DNA from: Chamaecrista fasciculata
Taxonomy: Eukaryota; Streptophyta; Magnoliopsida; Fabales; Fabaceae
Assembly: GCA_003254925.1 (NCBI GenBank)
Contig: QANZ01016335.1
Location: 27,477-91,476, forward strand
Direction: 5' to 3'
Length of the DNA: 64,000 nucleotides
Translations under genes and position numbers: made by a program
The notes under the pieces: model-generated
What the model was told of the DNA's origin: nothing
Databases searched by the model: none
Seen by the model: only the letters and a program-made list of their open reading frames with translations
Shown: positions 13,501 to 28,500 of the stretch, piece by piece
How positions within the stretch are numbered: the first letter of the stretch is position 1
Layout: the number at the start of each line of letters is the position of its first letter

Positions 13501-16500
13501 TCCAAACTAAGGAACACCTGAATTGAAAGAGGATTAATTTCTATAGGTTAATCATTTAATTACAAGAATCAATCTAAAGACTATAATCAAGCCAATATTA
13601 TAAGCAAACAATTATTTCTTGTTAGAAATTTCAATAAACCATTCAAGGGACTTTTCCCACCAGCTTAAGTTTTAGGGATAAAGTGGTCTTGACATGTTAT
13701 TAGAATCTCTTTGACCAAGTGGTCAAGGCTTTTATCCTTGCAACTTCCATCCTCCTTAATCAAATTAAATTGAACATCAAAATAAGGAATGGTAGACATG
13801 TGATTTACCTTTTACTTTAAGCTTCGGGTGAAGGAGCATGTTATAAATTAAAGTCATTCTTGGCACTGTTCCTAATAGCTTAAGCTTTTGGGATAAGATG
13901 GTTCTTGCCTTCTTAGCAAAGTACGAAAGAACAAATTTATATGGAATAAGATATCAAGTTATCAGCAAATAGAAACAGATAACGCACACCTCTACGAAAT
14001 GCTGCTTTTCATTTCTTCCAAACAAACATTTCAAGCAATCAACATGAAATCCAAGAAACTTAAAGGAACAACCCAAGCAGGTCCCCAGTAATGTAGTTAA
14101 AAGATCCATTATGACATTTTTCCTATTTTGGCATACTAGACAGGACATTGGCGTTCATTTAGGATGAGTATTTGGTGATACAATGACAAGCAAAAATCAG
14201 TATCTCAGTTTGATTCAATATCCGACAACCTTTCAGAAACTTTGAAGAAAGAAGCATGGGAAAATTTAATACTGAATTAATACCCTCATAACCAATTAAT
14301 ACCTAATTGTATTTTTTGAAGGGTCATTATATGACCCATATCCAAATTACCAAAGATCCAACATGACACACCCAATATTGAACCATTGGTCTAAATAGGT
14401 CAGTCTTAGGCTAAAACGGAAAGCAAAACTTTTAAATAATAAGAGGAATGTTTTTGAAAATGGTAATGCAATGTTCCAATCAAATTTATCATTGATGAAG
14501 AAAATTTCTATTCCTATTATCAAAATAATGTTCAAGTGGTTTAAATAAGAAAAAAATAATATCCCTAATTCCTAATTAAGTTAGAAATCCTAATCCTATT
14601 TGAAAAAGATAATAAGTTAATAACAGAAACAAAATAAGAAAAAGGAAGTAAAGTAATTCCTAATAAATCCTATATTTCTCAACAATCTTGTAAGTGACAG
14701 AGAGTAGGCACCTTCTGAAGTGGCTCCATTGAGGATTTAAATTTCACAGGGCTATCCTCCATGAATATCAACCAGCCAATAGTGTAATAGAAAGTTGTTC
14801 GGCTTCGAGAGCATCTATGTGCCTCCAAAAATGGGAAGTGCTCTCTCTGAGATTAAATGCAGGGAAAGAAGCATCAGACCAATAGGCAGAGCAATTTATA
14901 TCATACTGGAGCATGAAAGCTATATCTTAGTTAATCTCAATAGCTGGAATATCAATAGGTAGTAGAATAATTGACAGTTAATATTTTTCTATTCAATCAG
15001 AGCTTCAATCCAAAGAGAAATTTTGAAAGCCCAACTTTGTTTGGGGGTCTAAAATGGCTAATCCCTTTCCTGTGAATAAGTCCCATTCTACTAGTGATCA
15101 CCATTATCACTACTCTTCTTGCACCCAATACCCCACCACCACTCAGGTTGCATCACTAACTACCACCTTGCCATTGCTGTCTATCATTTGCTGATTTGCC
15201 ACCTATTTTTTCATGTAAACCAAACAAAGGAAAAGTTTTCCAAGGACAAAATCCTAATGAAAAAAATATAGAAAATTTAGTTTTGGAATGATTTTCAGGA
15301 AAAATTTTATTTCTCTGAAAACAAATGGAGCTTAAAGGAAACAGGTGTTGCATAGAATCAATCTTGTCTAGGTAAAACAATAACAAGTCTTAATAGCCCT
15401 CTTTTAGTTAAATTTATAAGCAATAACAGGCACTGATAAATACAGCCAAACATACATAAAGAGCATAATATATCTAATTTTTAAATAACTATTTTGGTGA
15501 TAATTGTCATGCTCAGTTTCTTGGTTTAAGACGAAGTGATTAATGCGAAATGCAAACTAATTTGAAACTTGAAAGAATAGGTGCATCGATTGTTTATTAG
15601 CTATGTGTTGCAACATTTGATAATCCAAATGGACATTATGGAAAAAATTGGAAGAGAGATAATACCGTATGATTGGCAACAATAAACTTGACAGTTTCCA
15701 ACTTCAGCATCAGCTTTCCAGTCATATATCTGCCAGTTGGGAGCAGGAGAAGAGAGAAGGGAAAAAAGAGAAAAGAAAAAATGTAGAAAGAAATGCAAGG
15801 GTCTAAGAAGTCAGTAAAGCTGGCTGGTTTATCTTCACCAAGGAAGCTTAAAATAGCTTAAACTCTTTAATCCAAGTGACACTAACCCGGACGCAAGCTC
15901 CAAAAACAAACTCAAGGTGTGATCAATGACTTCTTCACACTGAAATCAACACAAACAACAAAATAGCAAATTGATCCAAGAGAAAACTTAAAAAAGAGAA
16001 AGAACAATAATTACAAGATATAAAAATTACCTCTGTATAGCACTTGAGGTTTGTTGCAATTTTGCCAATAATGACATTCAATAGTAATAAGTGATCATGC
16101 AAGCCAAGAAGCTCAGACAACCGGGCATATAACTGCTGCAACACAAAAATTAAACATCAAAAGATGCATAGACAGCTAAATTTACGTATTTTATTTTGTT
16201 AACAGAAATATTTAGAGCCTCTTAAAAACGCTGTTTTCATTTTTTTTCCTAGAATTTTAAATCATAAACTTACCTAAACAAAGCATTTTTATACCAAAAG
16301 AACTTTTGGGCTTCTGTATATATATATATGGAAAGGGGAAACTAATTACCTTGGAAGAATGCATGGCCTGATCACCAACATAAGACTTTCGGAAATGTTG
16401 AAAGAAAGTAAGAATTGCTCTATCAAGTCTTTGTTTGCTTATTTCACCATATCTCTGTGAAGTGCAACCATTATCAGCAAGTATGCAATATATTATAAAG

Positions 16501-19500
16501 TACATAGATTAGAGTCATCACGAGGAAAAATTAAAAGCAAAAGAAAGAAATAACAAAGAAAAGCTAACAAAACAAATGTCTATGAGTACTATTATTATAT
16601 TTAGTATCAAGTCAGTATTGTCGCCACCAAGTAGACATATGCATACTTGTTTCTTTCAATCGTTCAAGCACTTCATCAAGAGCTTCTGGAATTGTGACTA
16701 ACCATACTCCTAATTTGGACTTCAAGAAAGAGCAACACAACTAGTTCTTCCTCTGTAATACTCAAATCTATCCAACATCATAATCAGTTCAACAGGATCA
16801 TCATTGTGACCATAGTTGATCATTCCTCCATAAAAAAACTCAATATATATCCAAGCTATTGACCTTGATATACAAACCAATGGGATTGTCATTGCAAGGG
16901 TGATGACCCTCCATAACAAATAGTTGGACAAATTATGGCCCCTTTCCTCATAGTTATTTAAACTTCTATACTTTCCCCATACTCTACAGAATCAGTGTCA
17001 TTATAGTGACAATCCACAAAACTCAAGATGACAGGTAAAGTCTGATGTGAAGAAATAGAATGCAGCAAGATGAATTATTTAGAAGCTTCAGATGAAAAAA
17101 TAGCCTCTAAATCAATCTCAAGATCCAAAAGGGAAATAGGTCCAGAATGCAAAAATTTATACCCAGAAGACTGTTCAACAGACAACAAATAAGCTGGGAA
17201 GTCAGTGTAAGGCAAGAGACTATTATGCATGTGGAAAATGCAGCGAGGCTTCACATGCCATAGCTTCATTGGTGCGTAGCAGCACATGCAAGATGTGATG
17301 GCAGCAGAACATCTCAGGCCACCAGATTGACAGCCTCCAGTTCTGGATTTCTGGTTGCTCAGGCTGCATCAATAACAGAGGTCAGGGAGTGAGATCTTCT
17401 CCTTTGCATGGTGCGCATGCATACTATCACACCATGGGCTTTAGCAATCCACACCTTCTAAACAAGAATACAGGATTGGTTTCTCCATTCCATGGCAAGT
17501 GTTTGAATCAAACTTACGAAGCAACAAGAACAAGGCTTTATTAAGTTTATAGGCTTAGAGGTTGCAAAAATACAAGAATCAAACCCAAAATCTGTGTGAA
17601 GACGTCGAGGTTGGGCTCTAATACAAATTTGATGCAGGATAGGAAAGGCACCAAAGAATATCCCTCTTCCTAATCCTATATCTCCCAAACCTCCCCATTC
17701 CAAAAATAGTGTAGGGAATAATATCTGGCTTGAGAAGGAATGGGATCACTGAAGGATTTGGACATGAGGAGTTTCTGACATCCTTGAGTAACCATCTTCG
17801 GCATTTTTCTTCCCTAATTGTTGAGTATGTTAATGTATATAGCATTTATTGGGTAGGATGTAGTTAGAAGTTGTTAGTTGAGGTCATTAATTTCCTAGAG
17901 TCTATAAATGTGTATGTAAACTTCTTCCATTTTATGAAATGAAATAATATCATTCATCACAAATTCACATGGTATCAGAGCCAAGCTAGGCTGAGTGAGT
18001 TGAGTTTTCGCCTTCTAGCATTAGGGTTCCGGGTGAGTTGAGTTTTTTCCTCCTCTTTTGTCACTGTTCAAACTTGGAGGTCGAGTTTTCTCCCTCTGCA
18101 GCTGTCACCGCCACCATAGAACGGTTGCCCACCATCACGTCGGCCAAACCCTGAAGTCCGGCCGCCGGAGTTCCGCCCACGCGCCGTTCGTGTTCTGCTG
18201 CACAGCACACGCAGATCTGTGATTACGGTGGTTTTGGAACTCCTTCCTGTCTCACCGCCGGCATATTCGGAAAGCCCAGCCCATTTCCGGTTGGATGTCG
18301 AAGTCCGACCACCGTCCGCCGCTGCACGCGCCGCCACGCGCTCCACGAGCCGGCCAGCGAACTTCTGAGTTCATTTTTTTGTTTTTCTGGAGCTGTTTCT
18401 GCATTTTAAGCTGGGTTCTTGGTGTTTCTTCAATTATTCTTCATTCTTTCATTATGGGTGATATAAAAAACAACATTTCTCTCACTTCCGATGAAATTCG
18501 GCAGCTTCGTCATCTCATTACCAAGCTTGACACCTCCATGGGTAACACTTCTAAATTCGTGTACTCAGGTTTGACCTCTTATGTTCAATTTCCCCAGTGG
18601 ATTATTGATTCTGGTGCAAATAGACACATATCTAGCTCCTCTGATGGTTTGACCAACTACTCTTCATGTTCTAAAGGGGAACATGTTCGAATTGCCAATG
18701 GATCAAAATCTTCTGTTTGTGGGTCTGGTTCTATGACTTGTAGAGCTGATATCAGTTTGTCATCTGTGCTTCATGTTCCTGAATTTCCACTTAATCTTTT
18801 GTCTGTCAGTTCCATCACCAAAGACCTAAACTGTGAAGTTGTTTTCTACCCTGATTATTGTGTCTTTCAGGATCTTCACACAGGGAGGAGAATTGGCAGT
18901 GGTAGGTTGCGTGATGGCTTGTATGTGATGGATACTGTTCAAGACTCAGGTCAGGCCTATATTGGAGTTAGTAAGGATACTTATCAAGAGGTTATTTAGT
19001 GGCATAAACGGTTAGGCCATCCATCGTTTTTTGTGTTACAAAAAATGTTTCCTAAACTGTTCACAAACCTTTCTATTGACAAATTATTTTGTGATGCCTG
19101 TGAGTTTGCGAAGCATACTAGAGCCGCTTATCCTGTGAGTAATAATAAGAGTCTGATTCCTTTTATGACTATACATTCTGATGTCTAGGGTCCTACCCAA
19201 ACTGCTTCTTTATCTGGTTGTCGGTGGTTTGTCACTTTCATTGATTGTTGTACTCGGACCACATGGGTGTATTTGCTGAAAACAAAAAGTGAAGTTTTCT
19301 CTTGCTTTCAATCCTTTCATAAAATGGTTTGTACTCAATTCAATGCTAAGGTACAAATTTTGCGAACTGATAACGCCACTAAGTACATGAATGCACAGAT
19401 GAGGTCTTATTTGGAAAGTCATGGTATTATCCACCAAACTAGTTGCCCTTACACTAGTGCCCAAAATGGCGTGGCTGAAAGAAAGAACCGACACCTTCTT

Positions 19501-22500
19501 GAAGTAGCTCGATCCCTTATGTTCACCATGCACTTGCCTAAACCTTATTGGGGGGATGCAATCTTAGCTGCAGCTTATCTTATTAACCGGATTCCTCTGA
19601 AACCACTTGACTTTAAAAGTCCCATTGAAGTTTTAAAAGGTACCCATGAGTACATTGTTCCTCCAAAAGTGTTTGGCTGTGTCTGTTTTGTTCGTAGTAG
19701 GAATGCTGGAAAACTTGACCCTAGAGCCCTTAAGTGTGTTTTCATAGGGTATTCTCCTACTCAAAAAGGTTATAAATGTTATCATCCTCCATCAAGAAAA
19801 AATTTTGTTAGTATGGATGTCACCTTTCGTGAGACTGAATCCTATTTTGGCACGATCCCATCACCTCTTCAAGGGGAGAATATTGTACACGAAGAGGTGC
19901 TTCTTGATCTGCCTGATATGAGAGAGATTGGACATCAGGGGGAGAATACTGTACAAGAAGAGATGCTTCTTGATCTGGCTGATAGGAGAGAGACTGAAGT
20001 TCAGGGCGAGACTGCAGTTCGGGGGGAGACTGAGATTCTAAGGGAGATTGCTGAAAGATCAAAAAGGTTGGACAGACCTGACCTTCAAACCTACTCAAGG
20101 AGGAATCACGATGACAAACCTGAGGAAGCCATCATGCAATCTGTCGAATCTGCTGAATCTTCTTCAACTGGTGAGGTATCCACATTACCTAATGACTCTC
20201 ATTTGCCTATTGCTGTCAGAAAAGGAGCCCGGTCGTGTACCAAACATCCTTTATATCCTATGTCTAACTTTGTTTCTTATGATTCCCTATCCCCATAATA
20301 TAGAGCTTTTGCCTTGTCTATCTCCTCTGTGTCTATTCCGCAGAATTGGAAGGAGGCTATTACAGATTCTAGGTGGAAGCAGGCCATGGTTGAAGAATTG
20401 AAGGCTTTGTCCAAAAATGAGACGGGATTTGGTCTCTCTTCCTCCTGGCAAGAAATTGGTGGGTTGTAAATGGGTCTACACTGTGAAACATAAAGCTGAT
20501 GGTTCAATAGAATGATTCAAGGCTAGACTGGTTGCCAAGGGGTTCACACAAACCTATGGAGTGGATTATCAGGAAACATTTGCTCCTGTTTCAAAGATGA
20601 ACTCCATTAGAGTTTTGTTATCTTGTGCAGCTAATTTGGATTGGGACTTGCATCAATTTGATGTGAAGAATGCTTTCCTCCACGGAGATTTGGAAGAAGA
20701 AGTTTATATGGAGATCCCACCTGGGTTTGATAATGAACAGAGTCAAGGAAAGGTATGCAAATTGAAGAAGGCTCTATATGGATTGAAACAATCTCCGAGA
20801 GCTTGGTTTGATAAATTCAGCAATGCCATGATTTCCTTTGGCTATCAACAGAGCAACTCTGATCATACTCTCTTTATAAGGAGAAAAGAGGACAAACTTA
20901 CTCTTCTTATAGTCTACGTTGATGATATAGTTATGACGGGAGATGATAAAGAAGAAATGTCTCGATTGAAGAAGCTATTAGCTCAAGAATTTGAAATCAA
21001 GGATCTTGGTAAATTGCAGTACTTTTTAGGAATTGAAGTTTGTCGATCAGAGAGTGGAATTTTCATTTCTCAGAGGAAGTATATCCTTGATCTCTTGAAG
21101 GAGACTGGTATGACAGGGTGTAAACCAGCAAAATTCCCTATTGAAAGTAACCATAAACTTCAATTAGGGGTTGGAGAGTCGGTTGATAAGGAGAGATACC
21201 AAAGGCTAGTTGGGAAACTTATATATCTTTCTCATACGAGACCAGACATTGCTTATGCTGTCAGCTTGGTTAGCCAATTCATGCATGACCCTCGAGAATC
21301 TCATATGCAGGCTGTTCTTCGCATCTTGCGGTATCTAAAGTCTAGCCCTAGGAAAGGGTTACTTTTCTCCAGACATGGTCACCTCCAGATAGAAGGCTTC
21401 ACAGATGCAGATTGGGCTGGATCTCTAGATGATAGGAGATCTACATCTGGATATTGTACACTCGTGGGAGGAAACTTGGTTACTTGGAGAAGCAAGAAGC
21501 AGAGTGTGGTTGCTAGATCCAGTGCAGAAGAAGAATACAGAGCTATGGCACAAGGAGTTTGTGAACTCCTATGGGTGCAGAAATTATTGGCAGAATTGGG
21601 CCTATTGGAAAAGGAGAAGTTGTCCTTGTTTTGTGACAATAAGGCTGCAATTAGTATAGCTCATAACCCGGTTCAGCACGATCGAACAAAGCACATTGAG
21701 ATTGACAGACATTTTATCAAGGAGAAGGTTACTAGTGGTATCCTCAGCTTGCACTATGTGACATCAGGAGGGCAGCTTGCTGATGTTTTCACTAAAGGCC
21801 TTGGCAAACAAATGTTTCATTCTCTAGTTTGCAAGTTGGGCATGCGTGACATCTTTGCTCCAACTTGAGGGGGAGTGTTGAGTATGTTAATGTATATAGC
21901 ATTTATTGGGTAGGATGTAGTTAGAAGTTGTTAGTTGAGGTCATTAATTTCCTAGAGTCTATAAATGTGTATGTAAACTTCTTCCATTTTATGAAATGAA
22001 ATAATATCATTCATCACAAATTCACACTAATTCCATTGCTTCCTATAGCTCTACTGGTTTGCAATGTTTTCTGCGTGTTGTGTTATTTAGGGTGAAAGCT
22101 GCTAGTTGTAAAACAGTTTCCTACCAGTCTCTCCTGGCACCATCCAACAGTAAGAAAAAGAAAATCTATTATAACAATTCTATTGATTAGATCTCCAATG
22201 AAACAAAAGAAGTTCTCATGGCACATCGATCATTCATAAACTGAAAAGCAGATCACTTCTTCAAACCACATATAAAGGCTCACTACTACATCTAGAGACA
22301 TATATTAGCATCTTATTATATGCACCTGTAGTTATCAATTATAACAAGAAAGAAACAACCCACCCTTTAAACAATCAACATAAGTCAATACAAGTTACTC
22401 AACATGAATGTCCGAATCTTTATATATTATAAGAGAGTTAGCCATTTTACTTTCCCTGTTAAGTTTCTCTCTTTTGATTGTTCCTAAGCCATATATATAA

Positions 22501-25500
22501 CTATATAAGTCATGGCCTCACATTGGGCTTTGTTCATCTTTTCCCTCCCTCTCACTGCTTAAAGTTGAATGTGGCCCATGCTTACCATGGCAGCCAAATA
22601 CCAGTATAATACCATTGAAAACATTCTTCAACCAAAGATACTGGTGATAACTCTTGTGATTATCTTTAATTTTAAATACACAAGAGATAATTCATAATTT
22701 CATATCAAGCTAAGCAAACATTAATGTTTTCGCTGTTATACCTGACTGTGTATTCCACTGTCAGTTACATTTATCAACTGTAAAACTCGAGCTGAAATTT
22801 CTGCATCCAGAACTTCTTGGGACTCCACACTGAATATAAAAATATTACCAAAAGACAAAGATTACAAACAAGTCCTTACACATAGAAACCCTAAGCCAAA
22901 CTTCTTTAACCATCCACAAAATTTAAAAGCATTTTAAAATAAAGAGTGAATAGTTTTTTACCTACAACCCGTACATTGCTTTATTTTAAGAATGGCAGCA
23001 ATGATATGGACAATCCAAGCCAGTTTGTCTTCAATCACTGTGAGATCATTGTTATCACTCGCTTGAACTCTTGCTCTTTCCTGTTCCAGTGATTTAAAAC
23101 AGCAATCACCAACTCATTTCCCCCAAAAGAAAATACAAAAGATAGAGGTGGCAGAATTCAGAAAAAGTTTAAGCCCACCGTGTATAATTGCAGGACTGGC
23201 TCCATTATGTTTATTATAAACAAACTACTGCTTTCATACTGCACATAGAAAACAGAAGGGTCAAACAACCAACAAATTTCGGCAGACTGCAGCAGAAACC
23301 AATTAAAGAAAAGGTCTTCTAGGTTGGAAGTTATATTATGTTCAGATAGAATAAGAAATATGTTGATAAAAAAAATATCAAAAGGGAAGCACCAGTAAAG
23401 AACAGAGCATAAATAAGTAGAAAACTAGTCTAAAAAGGTGAAATATGCAGCAAAGCAGTTCAATTAAAATACATATCTGAGAGTCAAACCCCTTTGAAAA
23501 TCATTAGCATAACTGAGCAACTGAGTGAAGCCATAAAAATACTCTGCCCCACAACTCAAGATGAACAACTGAGTGAAGCCATAAAAATATTCTTCCCCAT
23601 AACTCAAGACAAATTGACTTCCTTTAAAGGGGAGGCATTCCTCTCCAACCAGAAATAAAAGTCATGCTCCAATCCCTTCTATCTCCTCACATCATTCACA
23701 ATGTATTACCTATGTGGCCACTAGCACAGAATCCAAAATGTCGGTACCAAAGATCGAAGCACCTGAATTTTTTTAAATTGTCTTTGGTAATACTTCATAG
23801 AGCCTAGATGAGAGCAAATATGTTTGCCACCTTGATAGACATATGACATATACTTCTTATGCACTAAAGTTAACAAACATTAAGCTCAAACTCAACACAA
23901 TTGTTGGAGCTTATGATAAAATTGTCCACAGGACTTCACTTAACACCATAAGCTTTCAAGTTGAATTAACATTTGACATAATACTAAGGTCTCTACGATC
24001 AAGTTGCCTAAAGTTTGATCTTTGCAACCCCTTATCATCTTTCTAATGATTTACTTGCAGCTCAAGCCTCAAGGTTATGAAGAGGCAACAGTTCAAGCCC
24101 AACAGGCATTTATTTTTCAAGTGAGCAGGCACGTTAGAGATCATAATTAAACTATTTACAGCCTTCACTTAACTACAAACATTTGCGGTAGACAAGCCAT
24201 TGACAACAATCTTTCCATTGCTATAAAATTCATCAAACATCTTTGAAGGATTCCCTCTTAAAAAGCTTTAGAGAATCCATTTGGATCTAGAGCTTTAGCC
24301 TGAGCCAAATCCTAAATAGCACTGGAAGAAGATTGAATAGTTCAAACAATAGCCTAGGATAGAATGCATGTCACCCCAAAAGTTGTTCGATAAGTTGGAA
24401 AGAGGCCACAGAGAACAATAGATCCTAGGAAGAACCAAACCACCACAAGTCTGCACGATCCAAGACAATGGACGCACAGAGAGTCCAAGAAAGATGCTGA
24501 AACTAGAGTGAAACACAACTATCGAGAAAGGACCACAGCATCACTGAAGAATTTCAGTCATTGGATCAAGGGTTTTTCTGACCCAGCTACCATGGTGGGG
24601 TGACCACACTCAAATGATGGCCGGACAGGTCACCAGAAAAGATGCACATCTCAAGTGATGTTGCAGAGTGATGCATGACTTAAGAAAGTGATACTTGAAA
24701 TGCAACAGGCTTAAAAACAACCAAATTTATGGCCAAAATAGTACATGAACTTGGGGGAATAATGGCTAGAAAAAGGACAGATTTTTTTTAAAGATAAGAG
24801 TACAAATCTTATTTCAAGAGAAGATACACATGGAGAGGATTAGCTATGATCCGAGAAAGCAAAAACTAAATGGAAAATACAGTTAAACATGCAAGTTGCA
24901 ACACAGATTCCCAGTCTCTCTGCATGTCTAAAAGAGCCACTCCCTTGTAGAAGACATGCAAAAATAATGTCTAAATCAAACTGAAGCGTAAGTTTAGAAG
25001 GCAGTGAATGATATTGATAAGGCTCTAAAATAATACATGTTGAATATCTAAGCTAAAACAGGAACATTAGGCATAGAAAGGCATGCAAACACGAGCATAC
25101 ACTATGGGAGCAGCCTCCTTTCTTTTATATAAATACACTGAAAATAAAGATAACAAAATGAACTCCTAAAAAATGATAAGAGTAAACTATAAGACTCCTA
25201 ATGTAAAACTGATCTTCAAATAATTGATAGGATTCTCATTAGAAGTTTTAGCAGGAAAAGAAGTTCACAGCTTTACAGTTTTTAAGTAAGATCTCTGTCA
25301 CTAGGCTTTGCATTGGATTTTTTTTTCCTTTTTTATAGCCTGTCTGGTGGGCCCTTTTAACCTGATGTTACTTATTGGTAATCGTTCATTCCTTTTCGTA
25401 AAATATCTTTTGTCAAAATAAGAAAGTATAATACCTGAAATCTGCAAAGATAAGGAAAACAGTCTAATTGATCCTGAAGAAGTTCAGCATTATCTAAGGG

Positions 25501-28500
25501 GTTCTCAGAAAGATCATCAGGTAATCCAGCCTGACAAATACAGAAAGAAGGAACTCAATCTCTGAAACGATATATCTCATTAATCAAGTTATCAAACGGA
25601 AAGTAGAAATCAGACAAAGAATAGCATGCATTGGAAATTGCAAATACCTGCACAGAGTTAAATCTTGATGTGATGAAACTTTCAGTAATCTTAGGAACAA
25701 ACTCATCCAGCAAGCTTGGTGCGTCACCTTTCAAATAAGGAACAGAAGACACCAATCTGGACCACAATCCTAAGAGGTAGTATACGCTATTGCTGGCCCA
25801 CTGACAATAAGGAATCAACTTAATCAGAAGTTCACATTACACTTTCTTAAAAAAATATATATATCATAGCTGCAAATAATTGAAGTCACCATTTTTTATA
25901 CTGAATGAAACTGCCATAACCAAATCAGCTGGAGTTTTCTCTAAAGCTGAAGGATTCTAAGTTTCAATTTCAATGAGAGCCAAATGATTAAAATATATAT
26001 ATCAGATGAAAACATATGTCCATTGGAAACTCTCACAAGACATCATGCCAAGTTTTGTACGTAAAGGGAAGGTGCGCTTTTGCCAAAGATAATAGGTTCA
26101 GTAAGACATAATGAACATGTTTCTAAGTCAAAATACTTAAATTATTTTCTTGAAAATAATTAAATGTAATAATATCAAGCAATTCACCTGCCATGATTGT
26201 AAAGATTTGAGAGTGAACTCTGCAACCATACGTATCCAATCACTATAGCCTTCAACATTAACAAGCTCCGACAACTGCAACATGAACTTGCAAATTTAGT
26301 TTAAAACAAAAATACAAAACTATATGTACTTAGTAGAGCTAGTCGAAACAATGTAACAACAGAGTGTAAATAAGTTCAGATGGAATAAATTATGAATACA
26401 GAAAAATTCTCAGTTTCACTTTTATGAAATACCTGTCAATGTGCTATAAATATAAAATGACTAACAATTCAGAAACCAAACCCTGTCCCAGCCCAAAGAG
26501 AAAAGGTATCCATTAATTTAATTAGACTGAAAAATCTAACACAAGCTAGAGTATAAGAAATCTTCAAACACCATAAACATAATTCTATGGCAACAAAAGC
26601 TCAAGACAGTTAAAGTAGAAGATATGCCTGTGAAGATGTGTTAATTACTCTCCAACCAAAAAATGGCCAACAAGCATAAGATAAACAAATCTATCCCTGT
26701 TCATGTGCATTACAAACTATGTGTACGTACTCAACTCCAGTAATAAACCAGTTAAATCACAAAGTGAAAATCTATACCTGATAATTCACTCTAAACCGAC
26801 CAAGAAGACGGCAAAACTCATGGTAATTGTAATGATCTGTGAGACCTGCTTTACCACAAAATTATAATTGTAAATGAATGGCCAACAAAGAGAAGATAAA
26901 AAATGCCATAAGAAAACAAAAAATTAAATTAATGCTAAAATCAAACCACCAGAACTGGCTTCAGAAATCACACAATTTAAGCTAAATGAACTACTTGTAT
27001 TTGTTATGTGTGATCCCTAGCTTCATATTATATGTTTCTCTTAATCGTTGCACCTAGAAGATTACATTTTATATGCTTGTGATTTATTTCAGCATTTCCC
27101 TTCCATGGCTACTAAAAAGAATCACATCTTTTCGAAAAGATCAAAGAAGAAAATGTTATTTTAACTCATGCCTTTTGAATGCTGGTTGAGATACAATAAT
27201 CCATCATTAGCAAAGTGTCTAACCTACTCCATCTATTCCCAACTCCCAAGGCAGAAGTAAATTATTTAATGACACGTGCATACAAAAAAAGAAAGAGAAC
27301 CAAATCAAATCGGTATAATGACTGATATTCAGTTTTTTTCAAATATTAGAGTGAGAAATAGTGTGTGCGTGTGTGTGTGTGTGTGTGTGTTTAAATTTGG
27401 ACTCATTGCTATACTGGTCAAGCAAAGAAGTATCAAGCCAACAACACCTTGCCCTGTTTGCAGAATTACTTTGGTTCCAGTCATTAAATGGGCCAAAAAC
27501 TTAGAACGAGCAGCATCATTGGTAAACAAAGAACGTCTTACAGAAGCTAGTCGCACCAAGCACTCCAGTGCCTGGAAAGAAAAATAATTAAACCTAAGAG
27601 AGAAGGTTCAAAAGTAGTAACCTGAAGAACCACCATAAGAACATTTCACTAGTTAAGTTAAAACTTATTAATTTATCAAGAGTCCAGAAACTATTAACTT
27701 GTTTTAATCTTTTTATTGTGAGAGCATAATCCAGTTTAAAGAAAAAGTGATGTAGCAAGAATTACTGATTTTCTTATAGAACACATGATAAATATCAAAA
27801 TGGAACAATAAAAAAAATCACTTAATGAACTTAGTTCATTATAGGACATTTTTATGGTACCCACCTTTATTGCAATATGCAATTTGAGGACTGCCAGATA
27901 ATTACTGATTTACATGTATGATTTGTTGCTCTAATTTTAAAACAGCTGTAATTTTTTATTTAAGATAAAAAGAGAAGTGAGAAATCACAGAAAAGGTTTC
28001 AAAAGCTGAGAACGAGAGATCCTCTCCAACGAAAACCCAAAACAACAGGAGAAAAGAAATAAAATAAAACCCAACAAAGACTTCTAATCTCTTTGGGGAG
28101 CCATGAGGTAAACTAATTTGTCTTCCACTGGCAAGCAGACATATCCAAACAAAATAGGGCTTTGGCATGCTCAGAGGAATTTTGGCATGTCCTCTGAATT
28201 TTGAGCAGTTCCTTTTGATAACACCAAGGGGTTTGGGTAGGAGTAACAAGGGTTAAGTCGGATAGCGTTTTACTTTTTATGCTGCAAAGGGATAGGAATG
28301 CTGGAAATCTGTTTTCATATTAATGAGTTTGCATGTCTCCATAATAATTTTTCATCATGTCTTTAATCTTTAAGGAAGACATTTATCTGCCACTTTTTCT
28401 CCCTTATTATCAAACTTCCTCAATACCCAAAAAAGATAGAAGTCCCTGGGGTTTGATCAAATAAAATAAAATGAAAATTCCAAATGTCATCTTCCCCCAG

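Larger units (their letters stand above)
17819..22026 (+). mobile_element. Ty1/Copia LTR retrotransposon, young but broken, in exportin-7 intron
   Basis: A 4.2-kb element with two 151-bp LTRs (17819-17969 and 21876-22026) that are identical as read, starting TG and ending CA. The target duplication ctaat lies at 17814-17818 and 22027-22031. A Copia-type primer-binding site tggtatcagagc (17970-17981) follows the first LTR and a purine tract (about 21863-21875) precedes the second. Parts in Copia order are a protease/pre-integrase piece (about 18590-18990), integrase (about 19200-20300), then reverse transcriptase and RNase H (about 20560-21868, with a YVDDI motif). It is oriented against the host gene. 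Identical LTRs and an intact duplication imply recent insertion. The internal region is shorter than usual and broken by several defects, so it is a fossil. Confidence 0.93.

Noticed and set aside
17000-17818. Possible older LTR remnant left of the Copia element (minus strand, GTATTAGAGCCC near 17620)
   Set aside because: The primer-site match is imperfect and no matching second LTR or coding region was found; left as unassigned intron DNA.
22027-22741. Possible extra exon of exportin-7 right of the Copia element
   Set aside because: Exons 22742-22829 and 16350-16454 join in phase and match family order without missing residues, so no extra exon is needed.
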